64,000 nucleotides of DNA from Rhizobium herbae (GTDB lineage Bacteria > Pseudomonadota > Alphaproteobacteria > Rhizobiales > Rhizobiaceae). Both the position numbers and the translations under genes were made by a program. This document shows, one piece after another, positions 8,007-15,346 of this stretch (positions are counted from its first letter, which is position 1; each line of letters opens with the position of its first letter). A model generated the notes under the pieces. That model had not been told where the DNA came from. It worked only from the letters and a program-made list of their open reading frames with translations, and searched no databases. The stretch is from the NCBI RefSeq assembly GCF_019511375.1, contig NZ_JAEUAO010000006.1, positions 1 to 64,000 on the forward strand, read 5' to 3'.

Positions 8007-8144
8007 CGCCCGGCCGTCCGCTGGAGCCTCCTGGAACAGTCCCGAGCGCTCGACAAGCAACGGCTTGTCGAACGCCTCGGTGCCGTATCAGCCGGCGTTC
8101 CCAAGGAGACGCTCAAAACGTTGCGGGAACTCTACGACGAATAA
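8007..8144 (+). pseudogene. Remnant of a MazF/PemK-type toxin C-terminus
   Basis: The frame ending at 8144 encodes WSLLEQSRALDKQRLVERLG and then a helical tail ending LKTLRELYDE. This resembles the C-terminal part of MazF/PemK ribonucleases, where a D/EQ-R-A/T-hydrophobic-D/S-K/R-R-L stretch precedes the last helix. The N-terminal two thirds (SH3-like core with its Pro-Gly and Arg/Thr active-site residues) are absent; the frame runs back into the DUF6481 gene out of phase. No antitoxin gene is nearby. I infer a degraded fragment, not a functional gene. Confidence 0.45.
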
Positions 8145-8147
8145 GGC

Positions 8148-10310
8148 TTACTGAGCCCCCTCGCCGCCGCCTTCGGCCAGCTTCTTCTGCTCCATCGCAG
8201 CTTTCACGGTTGCAGCTGCTGCTGCCGCCGCGGATGGATCGTTGCTGGCAACCTGGACCGTCGGCGAAGCGAAGACAACGCCGTTCTGGACGAAGACTTC
8301 ACGGATCATCATGTAGGCGCGCCGGCGGATCATCGTCTGGTAGCCGGGCTTGGTCATCATCGAGAAGCTCAGATTGATGCCGTAGTCGCCGAACTGCTCC
8401 ACGCCCTTCATCTTGACGGTTTCGATGATGTACGGCCCGAGTTCCTCATCCTCGAGCAGGGCAGCCCCGACTCCCTTGACCATTTTACGGATCTTGTTGA
8501 TGTCGCTGTTATAGCCGACCGAGATCGTGAATTTGTCGATCACCCAGTCGCGGCTCATGTTCTCGATGGCGCCAAGCGCGCCAAAGGGCACGGTGAAGAT
8601 TGGGCCGCGATGGTGGCGAAGCTTGACGGAGCGGATACTGAACGATTCCACCGTTCCCTTGTAGCTGCCGGCCTGGATATACTCCCCTACCCGGAAGGCA
8701 TCATCCATCATGTAGAACACGCCGCTGATCACATCCTTGACCAGCGCCTGCGAGCCGAAACCGATCGCCACGCCGAAGATGCCGGCCCCTGCAATCAGCG
8801 GACCGATTTGCACGCCGAGGCCGGACAGCACCATCATGACGGCAATCAGCCCGATGACAATTGCCAGCGTCGTCCGCAGAAGCGGCAACAATGTCAGAAG
8901 GCGCGCATTTCGCGCCTTATAGGCGTCATCGCCGGTGGCAACCCGTGCGCGCTCAATTGCACGGTTGATGACAGCCTTGGCGATCTGCCAAAGAGTATCG
9001 GCAACAATCAGAATGATAGCTCCCGCCAAAACACCTTGAATCAGACGATCGGTCATCGCGGACCCGGTGAACATCGAGGATCGCTTGTTGACGAGGAAGG
9101 CAAGCCAGGCGACAGCGAGCACGATGATGCCGGCCCGCGCGCCGCGTTCGACAAGAACCTCCAGCACCGGATTGCCACCGTCGGGAGTGTCGCGCTTGGC
9201 GGCGAATGCATGTCGCACTGCGGCAGTCGTCGTCTTCAAAAGGCCAGGCAGGACCAGGGCATAGATGCCCAGCCATAGAATGACGATCATGCCCGCGACC
9301 CACAAAGCCCACAACAGGCAGAGGTAAGCCGTGAGCGCCCATTCCGTCACCCCGCGGCCCTGCGGCCGGTCAATGGCAGCCGGACGGTTCCAGACGGTTT
9401 CGATGCCAACCAGCAGCAAGCCGAGGCCGAGCGCGTAGACGACAACACCGCGCACCGGGGGCGCGACGTTGAGCGCCACCATTACGCCGGCAAAAGCCCA
9501 GCCGGCAAACAGGATAGAGGCAAGCCAGAAGACGCGCTTGTACCAGAACTCACTCGCGGTGCGATCGAGCGGTATGAGGCCGGCTGCCTCATCCGGACCA
9601 TCCGCAGACGGCGGGCCGAGGAGCAGCAGCCTCGCTATGCGAACGACGAAGCGGCAAGCAATGACGCCAAGCAGCAGGGGCAGCATGATAGCGTTAAGAA
9701 GCGGCGGCCATGTCAGTGCGAGGAACAGACCAAGGCTCGCCAGGCCGAAGGCAAGCAACGGCGCCAGAACGGCAAAGAGATGATAGCCGGCCCGATGCAG
9801 CGGCTTGACACTTGCCCCGTCGACCTGTTTGCCTGCCGCGCGCGCCCGGCTGCGGCTGGCAATGCGGTGGAACAGCCACTCCGCCCCAAAACCGATCATG
9901 ACCAGCGTGATGAAAAGAACGAACACCGCGAACGGGCCGTGGCCGTTGATCTCGGCGGCGATCGTGCCGCCGGCGCGCATGAATTCGGATGAAACACGCG
10001 GTACGGCCTGTCCGATATCGCGCAAGTGCTGGCGTATCTTGCTGCCCCAGTCATTGAAGGTCGCTGCCGACATGTCCACGGCGGCATCTGTCGCCGGCGA
10101 GGCGGGCGCGGTTGCGCTTTTGTTCAGCAAGGCGCGGACCTCGGGGTCGTCGAGCAGTTTGATCAACTGATCGATCTTCTGCTCGGACGCCGCCGGAGCC
10201 GGTGTCTGCGCGAGGACGGGTTGCCCGCCATAGGCTGCGGCACAAACCATGACAGCCATCATCAGCCACCGCCGCGCCAACAACGGCCAGATATAGCAAG
10301 CCTTCCGCAT
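8148..10310 (-). CDS. Large MscS-family mechanosensitive channel (YbiO-like)
   Basis: A 720-residue inner-membrane channel of the MscS superfamily, which opens under membrane tension to release osmolytes. The order is: a signal-like N-terminus (1-35), a periplasmic Ala/Pro-rich segment, several extra transmembrane helices (about 130-480), then the MscS core. The core includes the Gly/Ala-rich pore helix region (GAGIFGVAIGFGSQALVKDVISG), the beta domain (EYIQAGSYKGTVESFSIRSVKLRHH) and the C-terminal cage. Size and architecture resemble E. coli YbiO. The start ATG has a GGGG-type ribosome site. It is convergent with the upstream remnant and stands alone. Confidence 0.9.
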   Translation of the reverse strand: MRKACYIWPLLARRWLMMAVMVCAAAYGGQPVLAQTPAPAASEQKIDQLIKLLDDPEVRALLNKSATAPASPATDAAVDMSAATFNDWGSKIRQHLRDIGQAVPRVSSEFMRAGGTIAAEINGHGPFAVFVLFITLVMIGFGAEWLFHRIASRSRARAAGKQVDGASVKPLHRAGYHLFAVLAPLLAFGLASLGLFLALTWPPLLNAIMLPLLLGVIACRFVVRIARLLLLGPPSADGPDEAAGLIPLDRTASEFWYKRVFWLASILFAGWAFAGVMVALNVAPPVRGVVVYALGLGLLLVGIETVWNRPAAIDRPQGRGVTEWALTAYLCLLWALWVAGMIVILWLGIYALVLPGLLKTTTAAVRHAFAAKRDTPDGGNPVLEVLVERGARAGIIVLAVAWLAFLVNKRSSMFTGSAMTDRLIQGVLAGAIILIVADTLWQIAKAVINRAIERARVATGDDAYKARNARLLTLLPLLRTTLAIVIGLIAVMMVLSGLGVQIGPLIAGAGIFGVAIGFGSQALVKDVISGVFYMMDDAFRVGEYIQAGSYKGTVESFSIRSVKLRHHRGPIFTVPFGALGAIENMSRDWVIDKFTISVGYNSDINKIRKMVKGVGAALLEDEELGPYIIETVKMKGVEQFGDYGINLSFSMMTKPGYQTMIRRRAYMMIREVFVQNGVVFASPTVQVASNDPSAAAAAAATVKAAMEQKKLAEGGGEGAQ

Positions 10311-10456
10311 ACGCCGCCCCTCACTCCGTGCCGCCCCACAGCACTCTCATACAATTCAGATAGTTAGAGCATTAGCGTGGCACTTTGTCACCTGCCGTGG
10401 CAAGTAAAACGACACGCACCGGTTTTTGCGCATCCTATCTGATTTCGGGACAATAC

Positions 10457-10840
10457 TCATGTCGCCCGGCAAACCTTTCCATCTGTCGTCACGAGCGCGA
10501 TTGCCGCCGCCAGCGTCGCGCTGGAATACGGCTTGTAGACAAGCTGGACAGCCGGTCCCGTTTGTATGTCCTCCACTTCGCTGTGGCCGGTCACGAAGAC
10601 GACAGGCAAGTGCGCAACCATCGCCTTGGCCCGCTTGGCCAGCAAGACGCCCGACATGTCGGGCAGGCCTATGTCGGTGACAAGAACATCGTTCCGTCGT
10701 TTCGACAGGATCGTCAGCGCCGTGGTCGCATCGGCTGCTTCGAAAACCGTATGGCCCCGCTCTTCAAGCATCTCGATCGTGCCAGAGCGGATCAGCCAAT
10801 CGTCTTCGCAAATCAGGATCGTGTACTTGCCGCAGGTCAC
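10457..10840 (-). CDS. Single-domain response regulator
   Basis: A 127-residue receiver domain without an output domain. The acidic pocket (E12, D13, D14), the phosphoacceptor Asp56 (VTDIGLPD), Thr84 (FVTGH) and Lys103 (VYKPYS) are all present, so it should be phosphorylatable. I chose the GTG at 10840 because it sits 9 nt after AGGAAGG and gives a family-like start; the frame stays open into glgA. It lies 83 bp downstream of glgA on the same strand and may be co-transcribed. Such proteins often relay phosphate or act by protein contact; the partner kinase is not in the neighbourhood. Confidence 0.85.
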   Translation of the reverse strand: MTCGKYTILICEDDWLIRSGTIEMLEERGHTVFEAADATTALTILSKRRNDVLVTDIGLPDMSGVLLAKRAKAMVAHLPVVFVTGHSEVEDIQTGPAVQLVYKPYSSATLAAAIALVTTDGKVCRAT

Positions 10841-10923
10841 CGTTCCACGCCTTCCTCTTCGACACACGCCGTGCTCCAGCGCAACCGCGCTCAAGACAGC
10901 CGACACCGTGGCGCCGGTGCCTT

Positions 10924-12402
10924 CTATTCCGCGGCTTTCGACGGAACGATCGGCATCATCCGGCGGTCCGGAATGAGCTGGGCATAGAGCGCCGCATATT
11001 GTTCGGCACTTCGCTCCCAGGAGAAATTCGCCTTCATGCCCTGGTTCTGAAGACGCGCCCATTTCTTCGGATCGTGATAGGCCGCAAAGGCCCGAAGAAT
11101 CGAGAGACGAAGGTTCTCCGCCGTCGCGGGATGGAACTGGAAGCCGGTCGCCACCCTGGCCGAGATCGCCGCGTCATTGGCGTCGATGATCGTTTCGGAC
11201 AGTCCGCCCGTGCGGGACACCACGGGCACTGCACCGTAGCGCAGGGCATAAAGTTGGGTGAGGCCGCAGGGCTCGAAGCGGGACGGCTGGATGACGACGT
11301 CGGCGCCGCCGTGAATGAGATGGGCCGTAGCTTCGTCATAGCCAATCCGGACGCCGATGCGGTCGGGGTGGCGGCCGGCGGCGGCGAGAAGGGCCGTCTC
11401 GATGTGTTCTTCGCCCTTGCCGAGCACGATCAGCCTGCCGCCGAGTTGCGAGATCTCCTCCGCTACCTCGGCCAGCATGTCGCCGCCCTTCTGCCAGGTC
11501 AGTCGGGTGACGGCCGCAAAGATCGGTCCGGGACCGCTATCGAGCCTGAATGTCTCCAGGAGTCTCGCGCGGTTCCGGCTTCTCAGCCTTATGCTCTTGT
11601 GGTCATAGGTTGCGGGCAGATGGGCATCCGTAGCCGGGTTCCAGATTTCGGTGTCGATGCCGTTGACGATACCGGTGAGTGCCCGCGGTCGCGAACCAAG
11701 GGCCCCCGCCATGCCCATGCCCAGTTCGGGCGAAATCACCTCGCGGGCATAGGTGGGGCTGACGGTGGTGATGGCGGTGGCTGTGCGAATACCGCCCTTG
11801 AGATAGCTGACATCGCCGTAATATTCGAGGCAATCGAGCGAAACAACCTCAGGCGGCAGGCCGATCTGGCTGACGACGGAGGTCGGGAACTGGCCTTGAA
11901 AAGCCAGATTGTGGATGGTCAGCACGCTCGGCACGTTCCGGGCGTTGGTCGAATATTTCATGTAGACGGAGGTCAGCGCCGTCTGCCAGTCATGCGTGTG
12001 GACGACGTCCGGCGACCAAGTCCTGATCAGGCCACCGGCGATGGCCGATGCCACGTAGGACAGGACCGCGAAACGCTTCCAGTTGTCTACGTGGTCGCGG
12101 CCGGTTTCATCGAGATAGGGGCCACCGGGACGATTGTAAAGCGCCGGGGCGTCGAGGATCAATAGGTCGAGCTGCTCATAGCGGGCCTCGAGAAGCGAGG
12201 CTGGAGCGCCGAAGAGATCGGGGAAAAAATGTACCCGCTGGGCCCCCGCGAGCTTGGCAAACAGCGTCGGATAGCCAGGAACCAGGGTACGCGTGTAACA
12301 GTTGTAGCCGGTAAGTGCCTTGGGCAATGAGCCCGTTACGTCGGCAAGGCCGCCGGTCTTGATCAATGGAAAGATTTCCGACGTCACCGAAAGTATCTTC
12401 AC
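10924..12402 (-). CDS. glgA: Glycogen synthase (ADP-glucose type)
   Basis: A 492-residue GT5 enzyme that extends alpha-1,4-glucan from ADP-glucose. The N-terminal substrate motif KTGGLADV (Lys15) is present, and the second domain holds the family's GGADVVIQPSRFEPCGLTQ region with the catalytic Glu. Length is normal. It is not linked to glgB, glgC or glgP here, so this is a stand-alone and possibly second copy, as several rhizobia have. A response-regulator gene follows it, which may link glycogen storage to signalling. No obvious promoter boxes were found upstream. Confidence 0.93.
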   Translation of the reverse strand: MKILSVTSEIFPLIKTGGLADVTGSLPKALTGYNCYTRTLVPGYPTLFAKLAGAQRVHFFPDLFGAPASLLEARYEQLDLLILDAPALYNRPGGPYLDETGRDHVDNWKRFAVLSYVASAIAGGLIRTWSPDVVHTHDWQTALTSVYMKYSTNARNVPSVLTIHNLAFQGQFPTSVVSQIGLPPEVVSLDCLEYYGDVSYLKGGIRTATAITTVSPTYAREVISPELGMGMAGALGSRPRALTGIVNGIDTEIWNPATDAHLPATYDHKSIRLRSRNRARLLETFRLDSGPGPIFAAVTRLTWQKGGDMLAEVAEEISQLGGRLIVLGKGEEHIETALLAAAGRHPDRIGVRIGYDEATAHLIHGGADVVIQPSRFEPCGLTQLYALRYGAVPVVSRTGGLSETIIDANDAAISARVATGFQFHPATAENLRLSILRAFAAYHDPKKWARLQNQGMKANFSWERSAEQYAALYAQLIPDRRMMPIVPSKAAE

Positions 12403-12545
12403 GCAGGTTACATTCCTTTGTACGGACGGTTACGATCGCAAAGCAGCGGCATCGGCCGCTCTCTCCCATGATGTTGCAAAGCGGGGCCGATGTCCGCAGA
12501 AAAGCGCAGCGGCTGCGAAAAAAATCGGGTCACGGAACAAGCGTA

Positions 12546-12582
12546 CGATCGGCGCGCATCCGGACGAGATGCGCGCCGATCG
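12546..12582. repeat. Long perfect stem-loop between the DUF2934 gene and glgA
   Basis: A 15-bp perfect inverted repeat (CGATCGGCGCGCATC / GATGCGCGCCGATCG) with a 7-nt loop. It lies 46 bp past the stop of the DUF2934 gene and 144 bp before glgA on the minus strand. There is no T-run, so it is not a classic intrinsic terminator, but such a stem would strongly affect transcript ends. Confidence 0.75.
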
Positions 12583-12628
12583 CGTGGTGCTTCTGCGGAG
12601 TAACGGTTCGGAGCAACCCCGCGCGGAT

Positions 12629-12859
12629 TTAGACGGTGCGGGTGCGTTTCTTGGGGGCGGGCGCATTTACCGGGTCGTTTTTAACGACCGAAAGTTTCGA
12701 GGCCCGCGTCGTCTTCTGCGGAATACCGGCGGCGGCTTCGCTCCTCAACTGCTGCAAGGCAGTCAGCCAATGCTCTTCATGGCTCCCCTCCGGGCAGCCT
12801 GCCGCTTCCCAGACTGCGTATGCCCGTTTCCTGATGTCGTCTTCGCTGATATCCGTCAT
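12629..12859 (-). CDS. DUF2934 small protein
   Basis: A 76-residue protein whose first half (DISEDDIRKRAYAVWEAAGCPEGSHEEHWLTAL) is a DUF2934 domain: I-R-x-R-A-Y-x-x-W-x-x-x-G-x-P-x-G-x-x-x-x-x-W. The C-terminal tail is Lys/Arg/Pro-rich and may bind nucleic acid. A GGGAGAAG ribosome site precedes the ATG at 12859. A degenerate general-stress promoter-like pair (GTTCA at 12910-12914, AACT at 12890-12893 read on plus, 16-bp spacing) lies at the right distance but mismatches the consensus twice. Function unknown; these proteins are frequent in rhizobia. Confidence 0.8.
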   Translation of the reverse strand: MTDISEDDIRKRAYAVWEAAGCPEGSHEEHWLTALQQLRSEAAAGIPQKTTRASKLSVVKNDPVNAPAPKKRTRTV

Positions 12860-13104
12860 TTGCTTCTCCCTTTGCACATAGCCAACAATAACTGTGACGA
12901 GAGCGCTTGGTTCAATATGACTGCCGGCGCGCACTTTTGCCGTGTGCATTTTTCAGACGGCAAACCGGGAATTTCAAGGTAACGCGTTTTCCAATTCATG
13001 AAAAGGACGCATGAAAAACAAATCGAGCCCGCGAGTTTACGCCCGCTTCGCTCCCCCGGAAATTACATTCAACCGGCGCACTTCGGTTTTGCACAGCCCT
13101 GCAT

Positions 13105-13129
13105 GGAACCGAAAGGCACGCGGACCGTT
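13105..13129 (+). promoter_or_regulatory. EcfG/RpoE2 general-stress promoter
   Basis: GGAAC at 13105-13109 and CGTT at 13126-13129 with a 16-bp spacer, an exact match to the alphaproteobacterial EcfG consensus. The predicted start near 13136 leaves a leader of about 39 nt to the ATG at 13175. Confidence 0.75.
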
Positions 13130-13174
13130 ATACTGGTGGCGCCGGCCGGGGCTGGCTTTTGAGGAGTGCGCGCC

Positions 13175-13543
13175 ATGAAGATAATTGGTCTCGTTCTGGC
13201 GCTGGCCGCCACTCCGGCTGCTGCCCAGTCGCTGAAGGTCGAAGACCTGTGTGTCAAAGTGGCGAAGCATCTCCTGATGACGGACAATCTGCGCACCGGC
13301 GTCGTCCAATCCTTTCCCGACCTCAAACCGCCCGGCGCGCGCCTGACCTACTCCACCCGTGACGGTGTCGAGAAGAAGGACATGGTCGACATGATCTCGT
13401 GCGAATTCGCCAACACGACGGCACCATTCGGGTTGCAGCGGTTCTGCCTTGCCAGCACCTGCTATTCGGCAGGCGAGCGCAACCCGGAGAACAAGCGCCG
13501 GTTCGAAGAAGTCCGCGTCTTGCTGGAGCGGGAAGGTCTGTAA
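13175..13543 (+). CDS. Secreted protein of unknown function, stress promoter upstream
   Basis: A 122-residue precursor with a short Sec signal peptide (MKIIGLVLALAATPAAAQS). The mature part has four Cys, including the closely spaced pair in FCLASTCYSAG, so disulphides in the periplasm are likely. I chose the ATG at 13175 over a GTG at 13166 because GAGGAG lies 8 nt upstream and the signal peptide starts there. A perfect EcfG promoter lies upstream, so expression in stationary phase or stress is predicted. I recognise no domain. The methyltransferase gene downstream is convergent. Confidence 0.75.
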   Translation: MKIIGLVLALAATPAAAQSLKVEDLCVKVAKHLLMTDNLRTGVVQSFPDLKPPGARLTYSTRDGVEKKDMVDMISCEFANTTAPFGLQRFCLASTCYSAGERNPENKRRFEEVRVLLEREGL

Positions 13544-13553
13544 GGCGCCTGAC

Positions 13554-14246
13554 CTATTTGCCGTTCTTCGTCGCCATCCAGATCACATGGCGCGCGCCGC
13601 CGCCCCTGGTGCTGGCTCGCACCTTGAGTTCCTCGACGGCAAAGCCGGCGTCCCTCAGCCGGCGTGTAAATCCTGCATCCGGCGCCGACGACCAGACGGA
13701 GAGAACGCCGTTCGGCCGCAACGCCCGGCGCGCCGCCCGCAAGCCGGCCACGGTGTAGAGATCGTCGTTGGCCTTGCGGGTCAGACCTTCGGGCCCGTTA
13801 TCGACATCGAGAAGGATCGCATCGTAGGCACTCGGCGCCGACTGGATGAGACGACCGACATCGCCTTCGCGAATGGTCACCCTGGGATCGTCAAGACAAC
13901 CGCCGAACACCTCCGCCATCGGCCCGCGCGCCCAGCCGACCACGGCGGGAACGAGTTCGCCGACGGTCACGCGCGCATCGGCGGGGAGTTCGGCCAATGC
14001 CGCCCGCAGCGTAAAGCCCATGCCGAGCCCGCCGATCAGCATATGCGGTCGAGGGTGATTGCGGATCCGCGCGTAGGACAAGCGCGCCAACTGCTCCTCG
14101 GAGCCGCTCAGTCTGCTGTTCATCAATTCGATGGTCCCGAGCATGATGGAGAATTCGCTGCCGCGCTGCTTCAGGCGCAGTTCACCGCCGCCGTCCGGCA
14201 TTATCGCTGTGTCAATGTGGGTCCAGGGGATCACGGGCGCTTCCAA
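13554..14246 (-). CDS. Spermidine-synthase-like SAM-dependent methyltransferase fold protein
   Basis: A 230-residue Rossmann-fold protein of the spermidine synthase-like family. The glycine-rich nucleotide loop GGLGMG (72-77), the acidic residue E97 after strand 2, and the LLDVDNGPEG stretch (from Leu145) typical of this family are visible. Polyamine-synthase substrate residues are not clearly conserved, so it may bind S-adenosylmethionine or its decarboxylated form with an unknown acceptor. The length is shorter than a full spermidine synthase (about 280). It lies upstream of no obvious partner; its stop faces the secreted-protein gene with a 10-bp gap. Confidence 0.75.
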   Translation of the reverse strand: MEAPVIPWTHIDTAIMPDGGGELRLKQRGSEFSIMLGTIELMNSRLSGSEEQLARLSYARIRNHPRPHMLIGGLGMGFTLRAALAELPADARVTVGELVPAVVGWARGPMAEVFGGCLDDPRVTIREGDVGRLIQSAPSAYDAILLDVDNGPEGLTRKANDDLYTVAGLRAARRALRPNGVLSVWSSAPDAGFTRRLRDAGFAVEELKVRASTRGGGARHVIWMATKNGK

Positions 14247-14291
14247 TCGTCAGAGGCGCACGCGATAGCACAGATGACAGCGCATTACAGC

Positions 14292-15338
14292 TCAAAGCGT
14301 CGCCAGCGCCCGATTGGAAATCGCGCCCGCATAGGTCTTTCGAATGGCGATCTTGTCTTCTAGCGCCGCGATGATTTCCTCGGAGAAATCGATCTTGTGG
14401 ATGGCGGCGATGTCGGGAAGCCCGCCGGGCGTGAAGACGTTGATTTCCAGGATCTTGTCGCCGACGATATCGAGGCCGACAAGGAACATGCCGTCTTCGA
14501 TCAGTTTCGGGCGCACCATCTCGGCGACCGCCAGAATGCCATCCGTGATCTTTGCCGCCTCCGCGGTACCGGCGGCATGCATGTTCGAGCGGAGATCTCC
14601 CTTGGCCGGAACGCGCCGGAAGGCGGCGTAGACGCCGTCGCGGCTCAACGGCCTGCCGTTCATCAGGAAAAGGCGCGTGTCGCCGGCCTTTGCCTCCGGC
14701 AGGTAGGCCTGCGCGATCAGGTAGCCCTCGCCGCTGACTGCTTCGAAGATCTGGTTGAGATTGGCATCGTTGGCGGTGGCGATCTTGAAGACGTGTTTGC
14801 CTCCGGAGCCCTGCAGTGGCTTGATGATCACGCCTTTGCGGTGATCGGCGATGAAGGCGCGGATTTCCTCGATGCTCTTGGAAATCAGCGTGGTCGGGCG
14901 CACGACCTCGGGAAAGTCCTGGAAATAGAGCTTGTTCTGCGCCAGCGTCAGGCCCAAGGGATCATTGACGACGATCGTGCCGCGCTCGCTGGCAAGCCGC
15001 CCGAACATGACGCCGATATGAGCCGCCCATGGACGATCTTCGGAATCCAGCGAAGGATCGTTGCGCAGGAAAATGACGTCGAGCGCCCGCACGTCGATGG
15101 TCTGGATCTCTGCATCCTTGCGCTGGAAGGCATCGTGAAAGGCTTGCGGATCCTTGTATTTCGCGGCAGGAACCACCGTTGCCCTTACCATCAGGCTGTC
15201 GTCCGGCCGCAGCACGAAATCGCCCGGAGCGACGTAATAGACATCGTGCCCGCGGGCGACAGCGACCATCGCCAGCGCCGTCGTCGTGAACCCGGTCTCC
15301 TCGCTCTCGATCGAATTGACGAAGAATGCGATACGCAT
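14292..15338 (-). CDS. GshB-like ATP-grasp ligase
   Basis: A 348-residue ATP-grasp enzyme resembling prokaryotic glutathione synthase. It would form an amide bond via an acyl phosphate. Seen: NDPLGL (125-130), ATP-binding IIKPLQGSGGKHVF (171-184), GDTRLFLMNG (219-228) and metal/ATP-binding GLDIVG...EINVFTPGG (288-306). It is third in an operon, 8 nt after the QEGLA protein gene, with its AGGAG ribosome site overlapping that gene's stop. True GshB normally sits alone or with gshA; here the partners are a metalloprotease and an amidohydrolase. I infer a peptide-like or modified amino-acid product other than glutathione. Confidence 0.85.
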   Translation of the reverse strand: MRIAFFVNSIESEETGFTTTALAMVAVARGHDVYYVAPGDFVLRPDDSLMVRATVVPAAKYKDPQAFHDAFQRKDAEIQTIDVRALDVIFLRNDPSLDSEDRPWAAHIGVMFGRLASERGTIVVNDPLGLTLAQNKLYFQDFPEVVRPTTLISKSIEEIRAFIADHRKGVIIKPLQGSGGKHVFKIATANDANLNQIFEAVSGEGYLIAQAYLPEAKAGDTRLFLMNGRPLSRDGVYAAFRRVPAKGDLRSNMHAAGTAEAAKITDGILAVAEMVRPKLIEDGMFLVGLDIVGDKILEINVFTPGGLPDIAAIHKIDFSEEIIAALEDKIAIRKTYAGAISNRALATL

Positions 15339-15346
15339 GGCGGCTC

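Noticed and set aside
10999-12165. 388-residue plus-strand open frame antisense to glgA
   Set aside because: Shadow of a well-conserved gene; no domain or ribosome site.
12890-12914. EcfG promoter for the DUF2934 gene
   Set aside because: Spacing and position are right, but both boxes deviate from consensus (TGAAC and AGTT), so I do not claim it.
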